From the NCBI RefSeq assembly GCF_002563855.1, contig NZ_PDJQ01000001.1:310001-374000 (forward strand): a DNA stretch of 64,000 nt, in the 5' to 3' direction. The stretch's first letter is position 1; every line of letters starts with the position of its first letter. The position numbers and the translations under genes were made by a program. Shown piece by piece: positions 15,924 through 24,509 of this stretch. This DNA is from Tepidiforma thermophila (GTDB lineage: Bacteria; Chloroflexota; Dehalococcoidia; Tepidiformales; Tepidiformaceae). The notes beneath the pieces were generated by a model. It saw nothing but the letters and a program-made list of their open reading frames with translations. It had not been told where the DNA came from and searched no databases.

Positions 15924-18233
15924 ATGGCGAAGCCGCCGCCCAGCTACCCCGTCCCGGCCGTGCGGCCAATCCCGCCTGCGGTGGTCGCTGAGCGGCTGGT
16001 GGGCGACCTCGTGCAGAAGGGGTCAGAGACGTGGGTTCGCCGGCTGGCGGAGGAGCCGGCCCAGTTCGCCGACTGGCCGGAGGGGCTCGATGCGCGGCTG
16101 CTGGAGGCGCTGGCGCGGCGGGGCATCGCCCGGCCGTACACCCACCAGGCGCGGGCCATCGCGGCAGCGCTCGATGGGCAGAACACGGTGGTGGTCACCC
16201 CCACGGCGAGCGGGAAGACCCTCTGCTACAACGTGCCGGTCCTCGACCGGGTGCTGAAGGACCGGTCGGCGCGGGCGCTCTACCTGTTCCCGACGAAGGC
16301 GCTGGCGCAGGACCAGCTGGACGAGCTGCACGGGCTGGTCGGCGCGGCTGGGGCAGCGATCGGGACGTTCACGTACGACGGCGACACGCCGGCCGACGCG
16401 CGGCGGGCGGTGCGGCAGGCGGGGCACATCGTGCTGACGAACCCGGACATGCTGCACACGGCGATCCTGCCGCACCACACGAAGTGGGTGCAGCTGTTCG
16501 AAAGCCTCGAATTCGTGGTGATCGACGAGCTGCACACCTACCGCGGGGTCTTCGGGAGCCATGTGGCGAACGTCATCCGGCGGCTGCGGCGCATCTGCCA
16601 GTTTTACGGGAGCGACCCGACGTTCATCCTCTGCTCGGCGACGATTGCGAACCCGGGCGAGCTGGCGGCGCGGCTGATCGGCGACGCGGTGGAGGTTATC
16701 GACGAGAACGGCGCGCCGCGGGGCGAGCGGATCGTGGTGGTGCACAACCCGCCGGTGGTGAACCGGGAGCTGGGCATTCGGCAGTCGTCGCTGAAGGCGG
16801 CGCGGGATATCGCGGCGCAGCTGATCCGCTCGGGGGTGCAGACGATCGTGTTCGCGCCGAGCCGGGTGCGGGTGGAGCTGCTGCTGACCTACCTCCGGGA
16901 GGCGCTGCGCGAGAAGCCGGGCGACCCCGAGCGGGTGGCGGGCTACCGCGGCGGCTACCTGCCGAACGAACGCCGCGCCATCGAGCGGGGGCTGCGGGAG
17001 GGGACCGTGCGCGGGGTGGTGGCAACGAATGCGCTCGAACTGGGCATCGATATCGGCGGGATGGGTGCGAGCGTGGTGACCGGCTACCCGGGGTCGCTGG
17101 CGAGCCTGTGGCAGCAGTTCGGACGGGCCGGGCGCGCGCGGGAGAGTTCGCTGGCGGTGCTGGTCGCCTCGTCGAACCCGCTGGACCAGTACGTAGCGAA
17201 CCACCCGGAGTTCCTGTTCGAGCGCGGGGTGGAAGGGGCAGCGATCGACCCGGACAACCCGTACATCCTCGCGAGCCACCTGAAGTGCGCGGCCTTCGAG
17301 CTGCCGTTCGCGAACGGGGAGCAGTTCGGGGCGCACGGCGAGGTGATGCTCGACATCCTCGTGGAGGAGGGGGTGCTGCAGCAGGCGAACGGGCGGTACT
17401 ACTGGATGTCGGAGGCGTACCCGGCGGAGGAAGTTTCGCTGCGGACGGCGAGCACGGACAACTTCGTCATCATCGAACAGGGGCCGAAGCCGCGGGTCAT
17501 CGGCGAGTGCGACCGGCCGAGCGCGCCGCTGCTCATCCACGAGGATGCGATCTACATCCACCGGGGCCAGCAGTACCAGGTGGAGCACCTGGACTGGGAC
17601 GACAAGAAGGCGTATGTGCGGCCGGTGGCGGTGGACTACTACACCGACGCGCAGCTGGCGGTGGAGCTGAAAGTGATTGCGCGGGAGCGGGAGGCTGCCG
17701 CCGCCGCGGGGGCCTGGGAGCTCGGCGAGGTGGCGGTGACCTTCCTTGCGACGATTTTCAAGAAGGTGAAGCTGCACACCCACGAGAACGTGGGCTGGGG
17801 GCAGATCGCCATCCCGGAAGAGAACATGCACACGGCGGCGGCGTGGCTGACGTTCGACGAGCGGGCGACGGCTGGCCTGGGGCGGGACGAGCTGGCGCTC
17901 GGGCTGGAGGGGATTGCGCATGTGCTGCGGAACCTGGCACCAGTGTTCTGCCTGTGCGATGCCCGTGACCTTGGGGCAGACGCGCAGGTGCGGTCGCCCT
18001 CGACCGGGAAGCCGACGGTGTACCTGTACGACATGGTGCCGGGCGGCATCGGGCTGGCGGAGCGGGTGTTCGAGGCGCGCGACCGGATCGCCGCGGCGTG
18101 CCTGGAGGCGGTCCGGGGGTGCGGGTGCGAGAACGGCTGCCCCTCGTGCGTGGGGCCGCAGGCGGAACGGAACAGCCCGGCGAAGCGCTCGGCAGCGGTG
18201 CTGCTGGAGCGGGTCGCCGGGCCGCGGGGATAG
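15924..18233 (+). CDS. DEAD/DEAH-box helicase of the MrfA (DUF1998) family
   Basis: 769 residues. The helicase core shows Walker A TPTASGKTLCYN near residue 95, the DELH box (VIDELHTYRG), CSATIANPGE, an ALELGIDIGG motif and the motif VI GRAGRARE. The C-terminus has the DUF1998 zinc cluster CGCENGCPSC. Such enzymes unwind DNA 3' to 5'; MrfA of Bacillus repairs mitomycin C lesions. No MrfB-like exonuclease gene is adjacent. ATG 15924 follows GAGGAG by eight bases; the in-frame ATG-less extension upstream is not needed. Confidence 0.92.
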   Translation: MAKPPPSYPVPAVRPIPPAVVAERLVGDLVQKGSETWVRRLAEEPAQFADWPEGLDARLLEALARRGIARPYTHQARAIAAALDGQNTVVVTPTASGKTLCYNVPVLDRVLKDRSARALYLFPTKALAQDQLDELHGLVGAAGAAIGTFTYDGDTPADARRAVRQAGHIVLTNPDMLHTAILPHHTKWVQLFESLEFVVIDELHTYRGVFGSHVANVIRRLRRICQFYGSDPTFILCSATIANPGELAARLIGDAVEVIDENGAPRGERIVVVHNPPVVNRELGIRQSSLKAARDIAAQLIRSGVQTIVFAPSRVRVELLLTYLREALREKPGDPERVAGYRGGYLPNERRAIERGLREGTVRGVVATNALELGIDIGGMGASVVTGYPGSLASLWQQFGRAGRARESSLAVLVASSNPLDQYVANHPEFLFERGVEGAAIDPDNPYILASHLKCAAFELPFANGEQFGAHGEVMLDILVEEGVLQQANGRYYWMSEAYPAEEVSLRTASTDNFVIIEQGPKPRVIGECDRPSAPLLIHEDAIYIHRGQQYQVEHLDWDDKKAYVRPVAVDYYTDAQLAVELKVIAREREAAAAAGAWELGEVAVTFLATIFKKVKLHTHENVGWGQIAIPEENMHTAAAWLTFDERATAGLGRDELALGLEGIAHVLRNLAPVFCLCDARDLGADAQVRSPSTGKPTVYLYDMVPGGIGLAERVFEARDRIAAACLEAVRGCGCENGCPSCVGPQAERNSPAKRSAAVLLERVAGPRG

Positions 18234-18245
18234 GGCCGCCGGGGG

Positions 18246-18764
18246 TCAGGCGGTGACGATGTCCTTCTCCATGGGGCCGAGAAGGCCGAGGAGTTCGTTC
18301 TTCTCCCGCTCGGGGACTTTGAACTGGTCGAGAGCCTTGACGAGGTCTTCGACGAGTGCGTCGAAGTCTGCTTTCGTAATCATCAGGCCGGCATGAGCGG
18401 TCTTCATATCCCGGCCGGTGTACTTCTCGGGACCGCCGGTTGCTTCGCCGATCTGGTTGACGAGGTGCATTTTGAGGGTGGGGATATCGGTACTGGCGAA
18501 GAACCGGTTGATGCGGGTATCGGCGGCGACATTGGCGATGAAGGCATCCACGACGGCAGTGATGGCCGGCTTTCCACCAAGGCGGTCGTAGAGCTTCGCC
18601 TGCCCCGGCGCCGTCGGGACGGGCGTTGGCATGGATTTTTTGTCGTCGTCGCTGCAGCCGACGACGAGGAAGGCGCCGCCGAAGACGGCGACGGCCCCCG
18701 CGGTGCGGAGGAAGGCGCGGCGGTTTTGGGCGCCGCGGGCGATGATGGAACGGGATTCGGACAC
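18246..18764 (-). CDS. exported, lipid-anchored truncated hemoglobin
   Basis: 172 residues. The N-terminus is a Tat-like lipoprotein signal (NRRAFLRTAGAVAVFGG) ending in lipobox VVGC with Cys37, followed by SDDDKK. The mature part is a group-I-type truncated globin: LYDRLGGKPAITAVVDAF, the FFASTD turn and the proximal His124 in MKTAHAGLM. Truncated globins are normally cytoplasmic and bind O2 or NO; an anchored extracytoplasmic one is unusual. It converges with the helicase gene and stands near a thioredoxin-like gene. Confidence 0.85.
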   Translation of the reverse strand: MSESRSIIARGAQNRRAFLRTAGAVAVFGGAFLVVGCSDDDKKSMPTPVPTAPGQAKLYDRLGGKPAITAVVDAFIANVAADTRINRFFASTDIPTLKMHLVNQIGEATGGPEKYTGRDMKTAHAGLMITKADFDALVEDLVKALDQFKVPEREKNELLGLLGPMEKDIVTA

Positions 18765-18844
18765 CTGGTGCGACTCCTTGCTGCGAAAGCTGACCGGTAC
18801 TACGCAGGTGAGGCGCGGGGTGATGAACCGGGCGGCGCGGGCCT

Positions 18845-19384
18845 TTACCGGGCGTTTCCGCCGGGCGGCGGGACGAAGGGGCCGAGCGCCGCTTCGAGCC
18901 GCTCGTACTCGCCCGGGAGGAAATTGCGCGGCCCGCAGCCGGGGCGCCAGGCGGGGAAGGCGTCCCAGTCGACCTGCGGGGGTTCGGCGCCGGTGATTGC
19001 CTGGAGGCGCTCGAAGAGCGCCTCCCAGTCGGCCCGGGCGAAGCCGACGAACCGGAGCAGCTCCTCGCCGCCGGGGTCGGCGAGGATGACGGTGGGCACG
19101 GCGTCGATGCCGTAGCGCCAGGCGGTTTCGAGGGCGGCGTCATCGAGCATAGGGCAGCCGAAGCCGGCGGCTTCGAGGGCGGCGCGGTCGGCAGGCGGGT
19201 CCTGGGTGACGAGCCAGGCATCGATGACGGAGCCGTACGCGCCGCAGACGGCGGCGAGGACGGGGAGGGAGAGCTGGCAGGTGGGGCACTCGTGCCACCA
19301 GAAGACCAGGAGGGCGTGCCGGCCGGACGGGAAGGCGCGCGGCTGCCCGGCCTGGTCCGGGAGGGTGAAGGGCGGGAGCGGCAT
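18845..19384 (-). CDS. thioredoxin-fold protein with a CPTC active site
   Basis: 179 residues. A thioredoxin-fold core carries the redox motif WHECPTCQ near residue 36, the cis-Pro segment DAVPTVILAD and a C-terminal extension of about 60 residues ending GPFVPPPGGNAR. No signal peptide is visible, so it is probably cytoplasmic. ATG 19384 follows AAGGAGG. The CPTC motif resembles AhpC/TlpA-like reductases more than classical CGPC thioredoxin; the partner is unknown. The purH gene lies 17 bases upstream on the same strand, so the two may be co-transcribed. Confidence 0.8.
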   Translation of the reverse strand: MPLPPFTLPDQAGQPRAFPSGRHALLVFWWHECPTCQLSLPVLAAVCGAYGSVIDAWLVTQDPPADRAALEAAGFGCPMLDDAALETAWRYGIDAVPTVILADPGGEELLRFVGFARADWEALFERLQAITGAEPPQVDWDAFPAWRPGCGPRNFLPGEYERLEAALGPFVPPPGGNAR

Positions 19385-19401
19385 GGCGGCCTCCTTGCGG
19401 G

Positions 19402-20976
19402 CTAGTGGCGGAAGTGGCGGACGCCGGTGAAGACCATCGCGACGCCGTACTGGTTGCAGCAATCGATGCCGTCCTGGTCGCGCAGGGCGCCGCCGGGGTG
19501 GGCAATGGCAGCGATGCCGGCCTGGCAGGCTTTCTCGATGCTGTCGTTCCAGGCGAAGGGGAAGAAGGCGTCGCTGGCGAGGACGGCCCCACGCACCTCG
19601 TCGCCGGCCTTTTCGAGGGCGATTTCGACGCTCTTGACGCGGTTCGGCTGGCCGCTGCCCATGCCGAGGAGGCGGCCGTCTTTGGCGACGACGATGGCGT
19701 TGCTCTTCACGTGCTTGACGACGCGCCAGGCGAAGCGGAGGTCGTCGAGCTGCTGCGGGGTGGGCTGCTGCTTTGTGACGACGCGGAAGTCGACCTCGTC
19801 GGCCGGTAGGTCGTCGGGGTCCTGGACGAGCCAGCCGCCGCCGACCTGGCGGAGGGCGAGTCCGCCGCGGGCGCGGGGCTGCGCTTCGAGGATGCGGAGG
19901 TCCTTCGACTTGCCCTTGAGGGTGGCGAGGCCCTCCGGGGTGTAGCCGGGGGCGATGACGATTTCGTAGAACATGCGGGTCTCGCCGTCGTTGGGGCTGC
20001 GGAACTCCCGGATTTCGCGGGCGAGGGCTTCATCGACGACGCGGTTGAAGGCGACGATCCCGCCGAAGGCGCTGGTGGCGTCGGCGCGGACGGCGAGGCG
20101 ATAGGCTTCGCGGAGGTCATCACGGGTGGCGACGCCGCAGGGGTTCGTGTGCTTGACGATGACGCAGGTGGGGCCGGGGAACTCGTTGACGCAGTTCCAG
20201 GCGGCATCGGCATCGAGGTAGTTGTTGTAGGACATCTCCTTGCCGTGGTGCTGGACGGCGGTGGCGATGCCCCCGCGGCCGTGTTCGGCGAGGGAGCGGT
20301 CGAGGTAGAAGGCGGCGCGCTGGTGGGGGTTCTCGCCGTAGCGGAGGGACTGCACGCGTTCGAGGGGGACGGTGAGGCGCGGCGGGAACTCGCCGGGGTG
20401 CTGCTGGGCCCAGAGCCACTCCGCGACGGCGCTGTCGTAAGCGGCGACATGGGCGAAGGCCTTCCAGGCGAGTTCGCGGCGGAGGGCGGCATCGACGGTG
20501 CCGGCGCGGAGCGCTTCGAGGACGCGGCCGTAATCGGCGGGGTCGACGACCGGGAGCACGGCCTCGTGGTTTTTGGCGGCGGCGCGGAGGAGGGTCGGCC
20601 CGCCGATGTCGATGTTTTCGATGGCCTCGGCGAAGGCGACGCCGCCCGGGCGGGTGACGGTGGCGTGGAAGGGGTAGAGGTTGCAGGCGACGAGGTCGAT
20701 GGGGCCGATCCCGTGGGCTTCGAGGGCGGCCATGTGGGCGGGCAGGTCCCGGCGGGCGAGGATGCCGGCGTGGACAGCGGGGTGGAGGGTTTTCACGCGG
20801 CCATCGAGCATCTCGGGGAAGCCGGTGAGCTCTTCGACCTTGCGGACGGGGAGGCCGGCGGCCTGGAGAGCGGCAAAGGTGCCGCCGGTGGAGACGAGCT
20901 CCCAGCCGAGGTCGGCGAGGCCGCGGGCGAAGGTTTCGATGCCTGTTTTGTCGTAGACGCCGAGGAGTGCGCGCAT
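19402..20976 (-). CDS. purH: bifunctional AICAR transformylase/IMP cyclohydrolase
   Basis: 524 residues, normal for PurH. The N-terminal IMP cyclohydrolase domain has VYDKTGIETFARGL, STGGT and KTLHPAVHAGIL; the transformylase domain has SLRYGENPHQ, KHTNPCGVA, and the catalytic KHVKSNAIVVAK and FFPFAWND segments. It performs the last two steps of IMP synthesis in the cytoplasm. It starts at ATG 20976. The purA gene, which uses IMP, lies far away at 49-50 kb. A TACACT -10-like box lies about 130 bases upstream. Confidence 0.97.
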   Translation of the reverse strand: MRALLGVYDKTGIETFARGLADLGWELVSTGGTFAALQAAGLPVRKVEELTGFPEMLDGRVKTLHPAVHAGILARRDLPAHMAALEAHGIGPIDLVACNLYPFHATVTRPGGVAFAEAIENIDIGGPTLLRAAAKNHEAVLPVVDPADYGRVLEALRAGTVDAALRRELAWKAFAHVAAYDSAVAEWLWAQQHPGEFPPRLTVPLERVQSLRYGENPHQRAAFYLDRSLAEHGRGGIATAVQHHGKEMSYNNYLDADAAWNCVNEFPGPTCVIVKHTNPCGVATRDDLREAYRLAVRADATSAFGGIVAFNRVVDEALAREIREFRSPNDGETRMFYEIVIAPGYTPEGLATLKGKSKDLRILEAQPRARGGLALRQVGGGWLVQDPDDLPADEVDFRVVTKQQPTPQQLDDLRFAWRVVKHVKSNAIVVAKDGRLLGMGSGQPNRVKSVEIALEKAGDEVRGAVLASDAFFPFAWNDSIEKACQAGIAAIAHPGGALRDQDGIDCCNQYGVAMVFTGVRHFRH

Positions 20977-21147
20977 GGGGATGCTCCCGGGAGAGGTGAT
21001 GTGGCGCCGGGTGCAGCGGCCCGGGCCGGCCCAGGCGAGCGGCCATGCGCGAGGCCGGGCTCCCCCGCGGTGCTCCGCGTGACGCCAGTCGCCCGGCAGG
21101 GTTGAGTGTAGCAGCGGGCGGGGGTTCGCCGCAGGGAGCCGCGGGGG

Positions 21148-21153
21148 TAGGCT
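21148..21153 (+). promoter_or_regulatory. -10 box TAGGCT, leaderless start for the nudix gene
   Basis: TAGGCT ends exactly six bases before ATG 21160, so the mRNA should begin at or next to the start codon. No Shine-Dalgarno sequence lies between. Confidence 0.5.
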
Positions 21154-21159
21154 TGGGGC

Positions 21160-21645
21160 ATGCTGCACAGGGTGCTGGTCGCCGCGGAACGGGCCGCCCG
21201 GAAGGGGATGTGGGAGGGGGAGCGGCTGCGCTGGCGGCTGTTCCACCCGGTCACGGTGGGCGCGCGGGTGATTCTCATGCGGGAGGGGCAGGTGCTCCTG
21301 GTGCGGCACGGCTACCGGCCGGGGTGGTTCCTGCCGGGCGGGGGCGTGGATAAGGGAGAGACGCTGGAGGAGGCGGCCCGCCGGGAGGCGAAGGAGGAGG
21401 CGGGCGCGACGCTGGACGAGGTGCGGCTGCTGGGGGTGTACGCGGACTTCCCGGGCGGGAAGGACGACTACATCGCCGTGTTCGGGAGCGAGCGGTTCGC
21501 GTGGGAGCCGCCGCGGCCGGGCGGCGAGATCGTGGAGGTGCGGTGGTTCGAGGCGGAGGCGCTGCCGGCCGACATCGACCCCGGGTGTGCGCGGCGGGTC
21601 GCGGAGTGGCGTGGCGGGGGCGGGCCGTTCGCGGGGCGGTGGTGA
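21160..21645 (+). CDS. NUDIX hydrolase
   Basis: 161 residues. The nudix box runs from GGVDKGETLEEA through RREAKEEAGA (G-x5-E-x7-REUxEExG), with FLPGGG before it. It hydrolyses a nucleoside diphosphate linked to another group, using Mg bound by the box Glu residues; the substrate is not predictable. The N-terminal 30 residues (LRWRLFHPVTVGARVILM) form the usual first strand region. The start at 21160 appears leaderless. It converges with the nitroreductase gene, stops being 3 bases apart. Confidence 0.9.
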   Translation: MLHRVLVAAERAARKGMWEGERLRWRLFHPVTVGARVILMREGQVLLVRHGYRPGWFLPGGGVDKGETLEEAARREAKEEAGATLDEVRLLGVYADFPGGKDDYIAVFGSERFAWEPPRPGGEIVEVRWFEAEALPADIDPGCARRVAEWRGGGGPFAGRW

Positions 21646-21648
21646 GGG

Positions 21649-22605
21649 TCAGGCGGGGACGAATTCGGCGAACTCGGCGACGGGGCGGCGCCGGCGGGGG
21701 CCTGGCGGCTCGACGGGCCGGCCGAGGCGGAGGCAGACCTGGGTCATGCGGCCGGGGGTGAAGGCGCCGGCGAGGCGCTCGCGGAGGTCGGGGAGCTGGA
21801 GCGGGCCCTGGAGATAGCCGGCGTGGATGTCGTGGAGGGCAGCGCGGAGGAGCACCCGCTCAAGGGCCTGGCCGGCGCGGAGCCAGTCCAGCGGTTCGTC
21901 GCCGGGGGTGCCGAGGAGGACGACAGCGGGCGCGTGGAGGACGAAGACTTCGTCGCGGCCGGCGGAGGTGCCGCCGAAATCGAAATGGCCGACGAGGAAG
22001 CGCAGGGCGCGGCCGCCGAGGCGGGAGGCGGGGAGGCCGTCGGCGGTGCGGCCGGGGTGGATCCAGCGGGCCTGTTCGCGGCGCCAGGCGGGGTCGTGGT
22101 GAAGGCGGCGGTCGGCTTCGGCGACGAGGTCGGCGAGAGCCTCGCGGGCGGCGCGGCCGTCGACGGGCAGGAGCTCAGCGCCTTCGGCGGCGGCCTCGGC
22201 GGCGAGGGCCTCGAGCAGGCCGGCGGGCAGCGGTTCGTGCTCGAGTGCGCGGCGGGTGCTGCGGCGGCGTTCGATGGCTGGTGCGAGGGCGGCGAGGGCG
22301 GCATCGGCCGGGCCCTCGGCGAGGCGCACCCTGGCGAGGAGGTCGGGGCTGGCCGGGTCTGGCAGGGGCTCGACGGTTTCGTCGCAGCCGGAGGCGGCCC
22401 CGGCGGCGCGCAGGTTGAGCAGGGCGCAGCCGCAGGCGATGGTGCGCTCGCGGCCGGCGGGGTCGGCGACGGGGAGGCCGCGGGCGGGGTCGGACCAGAG
22501 TTCGATGTGCGACGGGGTGACGCGGAACCGCCAGGGCTGGGTGTTGAGGGGTGACGGCGCGAGGGCAGCGAGCCGCAGCCAGGCATCGACCTGGACGAAT
22601 GTCAT
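21649..22605 (-). CDS. nitroreductase-fold protein of the Acg type
   Basis: 318 residues made of two nitroreductase-like halves. The N-terminal SPLNTQPWRF at residues 18-27 is the typical FMN-contact segment, followed by GCALLNLRAAG; the second half has RFLVGHFDFGGTSAGRDE and RAGQALERVLLRA. Acg proteins bind FMN but some sequester rather than reduce. Its role here is unknown. A TACACT -10 box lies seven bases before ATG 22605, so the transcript is probably leaderless. Confidence 0.75.
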   Translation of the reverse strand: MTFVQVDAWLRLAALAPSPLNTQPWRFRVTPSHIELWSDPARGLPVADPAGRERTIACGCALLNLRAAGAASGCDETVEPLPDPASPDLLARVRLAEGPADAALAALAPAIERRRSTRRALEHEPLPAGLLEALAAEAAAEGAELLPVDGRAAREALADLVAEADRRLHHDPAWRREQARWIHPGRTADGLPASRLGGRALRFLVGHFDFGGTSAGRDEVFVLHAPAVVLLGTPGDEPLDWLRAGQALERVLLRAALHDIHAGYLQGPLQLPDLRERLAGAFTPGRMTQVCLRLGRPVEPPGPRRRRPVAEFAEFVPA

Positions 22606-22635
22606 GCCGGGGAGTGTACCGCGGCGGCGGGCGGT

Positions 22636-23511
22636 TCAGTCGCGGGCGATGGCCGGGACGAGGGCGCGCCGCGGCAGGGACGGCGGGGGCTGGCGGCCGT
22701 AGAGGGCGAGGAGCCCGGCGAGGTCGTCGGGCTGGGGTTCGGTGAAGACGGTGGCGAGCTCGCCCGCGCACATGGCGGCGCCGGGGCAGCGGTCGCTGTG
22801 GCCGAGCCCGAGGGCGTGGCCGAACTCGTGAAGGGCGAGCGCCTGCAGGAGGTCGCCGGTATAGGGATAGCGGGGGTCGAGGACGATGTCGAACTCGAGG
22901 AGTTCGAAATAAGGGGTGCCTTCGACGAGAGAGGCGGAGCGGACCCAGCAGGTGTAGCCGAGGTAGTTGCCGGGGATTTCGTCCCAGCCGACGACATTGC
23001 GGCCGTCGGGGGTGTAGCTGACGGCTGCCGGGTCGCCACGGCAGCCGGGGCCGTCGGCAGTTTCCCCGCGGTAGTCGAAGCGGACGGGCGTGCCGCCGGC
23101 GCCGTTCCAGGTTTCGGCGGCGCGGCGGATCCGTTCGAAGGCTTCGCCGGGAGGCAGGGACGGCGGGGCGCCGGCCGGAGCGTAATACCACGGCACGAGC
23201 GGGTCGCGCCAGCGGACGCCATCGAGGACGTACGCGGCCGAGGCGGACCGCGGCGGGAGGGGAATGGCGCCGGGGTGGGCGGCCCGGATGGCGGCGGCGA
23301 GGGCGGCCGGGTCGGCAGGGCGGCCGGGGGCAGCGACGGCGGCGACTTCGAGGATGCGCGGGCCGGCCGGCCCCGTGAGAAGGAAGGCGAAGCGCGCGCC
23401 GGGCGGGGCTGGAGGCTGCGCCGCGGTGCTGCCGCGGAGAGCGGCGGACGGGAGGAGCACCGCAGCGGCGAGCATGGCTGCGGCGAGGATGGCGCGGCGG
23501 ACGGGGGCCAT
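22636..23511 (-). CDS. secreted matrixin-like zinc metalloprotease
   Basis: 291 residues. An N-terminal signal peptide (RAILAAAMLAAAVLLPSAAL) precedes a metzincin domain with the zinc site LHEFGHALGLGHSD (HExxHxxGxxH) and a following Met in GAAMCAGEL. Upstream are typical matrixin features: DPLVPWYY, FERIRRAAETWN and the EIPGNYLGYT strand. It should cleave extracellular proteins. A CATACT -10-like box lies nine bases before ATG 23511. No prodomain Cys switch was recognised. Confidence 0.82.
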   Translation of the reverse strand: MAPVRRAILAAAMLAAAVLLPSAALRGSTAAQPPAPPGARFAFLLTGPAGPRILEVAAVAAPGRPADPAALAAAIRAAHPGAIPLPPRSASAAYVLDGVRWRDPLVPWYYAPAGAPPSLPPGEAFERIRRAAETWNGAGGTPVRFDYRGETADGPGCRGDPAAVSYTPDGRNVVGWDEIPGNYLGYTCWVRSASLVEGTPYFELLEFDIVLDPRYPYTGDLLQALALHEFGHALGLGHSDRCPGAAMCAGELATVFTEPQPDDLAGLLALYGRQPPPSLPRRALVPAIARD

Positions 23512-23584
23512 GGGAGAAGGAGTATGGCACAGGACCGCGAGGGCAGGGGGCGCTGATTTTTCACAGATGGGCTGGCGGAGGGGG

Positions 23585-23635
23585 TTGACACTGCCCTGAA
23601 AATGAACAACTATTCATTCAGTGAATTGAGATTCA
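23585..23635 (+). promoter_or_regulatory. promoter with overlapping ATTCA/TGAAT operator
   Basis: TTGACA at 23585-23590 and AACTAT at 23608-23613 are 17 bases apart. Right behind lie ATTCAGTGAAT (23616-23626, an 11-bp palindrome) and TGAAT-N4-ATTCA (23622-23635). Low-GC palindromes here are unlike the surroundings and are placed where a repressor would block RNA polymerase. The TetR-family gene 220 bases downstream is the likely binder. Confidence 0.65.
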
Positions 23636-23655
23636 CTTTCACGGAGGGCAGGACG

Positions 23656-23826
23656 ATGCTGTACGAACTGATGATGGCGCGGCAGCGTGAGCTCGAGGCG
23701 ATGGAGCGGGAGATTGCCCAGCGGCAGACGCTGGAGCGGCTGCTGCAGGTGGAGCGGCTGGAGCGTGCGCTGAAGCGCGTGCGCGCTAAACTGCAGGCGT
23801 TCCCGGACCTGGCGACGGCGAACTAA
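23656..23826 (+). CDS. small coiled-coil protein
   Basis: 56 residues, MLYELMMARQRELEAMEREI and onward, almost all helix-forming with Leu/Glu/Arg heptads; probably a short coiled coil. ATG 23656 was chosen over an in-frame ATG at 23602 because the latter overlaps the promoter. It is the first gene of the unit controlled by the TTGACA promoter, 26 bases before the TetR-family gene. Function unknown. Confidence 0.6.
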   Translation: MLYELMMARQRELEAMEREIAQRQTLERLLQVERLERALKRVRAKLQAFPDLATAN

Positions 23827-23852
23827 GGCCAGGCTGCGGGAGCGGGGGAAGC

Positions 23853-24476
23853 ATGGCGAAGGTATCGCAGGCACACCTCGATGCGCGGCGGCGGAGCATC
23901 CTGGACGCCGCCGCCAAGGTGTTCGCGGAGAAAGGCGTCGCTGCGGCGACGATGGCGGAGATTGCGCAGGAGGCGGGGATTTCGCCGGGCGCGATCTACC
24001 GGTACTTCCCGAGCAAGGAGGACCTTGCCCGGGGGTGCATGCAGGGTTCGGCCGAGGCCGTGAAGGCGGCCTGGCAGCACCCGGAGCAGGTGGAGACGGA
24101 TTTCCGGACGCTTTCGCGGGCAACGTTTGCAGAGCTTGAGCGGCCCGGCGCCGATGCAGACACGAGGCTGCTGCTGGAGCGGGCGCTGGTTGCGGTACGC
24201 GATGACGATGCGGCGATGGTGGAGGAGTTCGGCACCGAGCTGCAGCGGATTGTGCGGGGTGTGGCGTTCCTGCTGCGGCGCGATTTCGGCGCGCGGCTGG
24301 AGGGGCTGGACCTGGAGGCGCTGGCCCAGGCGCTCTACTCGTTCTACTGGGGTGCGCGGTTTATGCGGCTGATGGCCCCGGAGGCGGTGGCGCCGACACG
24401 GCAGCTCGAGGCGCTCCAGGCGCTGATGGAAGCTGCCTTCACGGCAGACCGGGAATCTGACAGCACGGAGCGGTGA
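23853..24476 (+). CDS. TetR-family transcriptional regulator
   Basis: 207 residues. The N-terminal helix-turn-helix domain is clear: RSILDAAAKVFAEKGVAAAT, EIAQEAGISPGAIYRYFPSK. The C-terminal ligand domain is helical and includes ALAQALYSFYWGARFMRL. It is probably an autorepressor acting on the palindromes at 23616-23635. The convergent thiolase gene suggests, weakly, a link to acyl-CoA metabolism; the ligand is unknown. Confidence 0.9.
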   Translation: MAKVSQAHLDARRRSILDAAAKVFAEKGVAAATMAEIAQEAGISPGAIYRYFPSKEDLARGCMQGSAEAVKAAWQHPEQVETDFRTLSRATFAELERPGADADTRLLLERALVAVRDDDAAMVEEFGTELQRIVRGVAFLLRRDFGARLEGLDLEALAQALYSFYWGARFMRLMAPEAVAPTRQLEALQALMEAAFTADRESDSTER

Positions 24477-24509
24477 GGGGCGGGCCGGGCGCTTCGCCCC
24501 CGCGGCGCA

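Noticed and set aside
16023-17921. long frames on both strands within the helicase gene
   Set aside because: They are shadows; only the 15924-18233 frame has helicase motifs.
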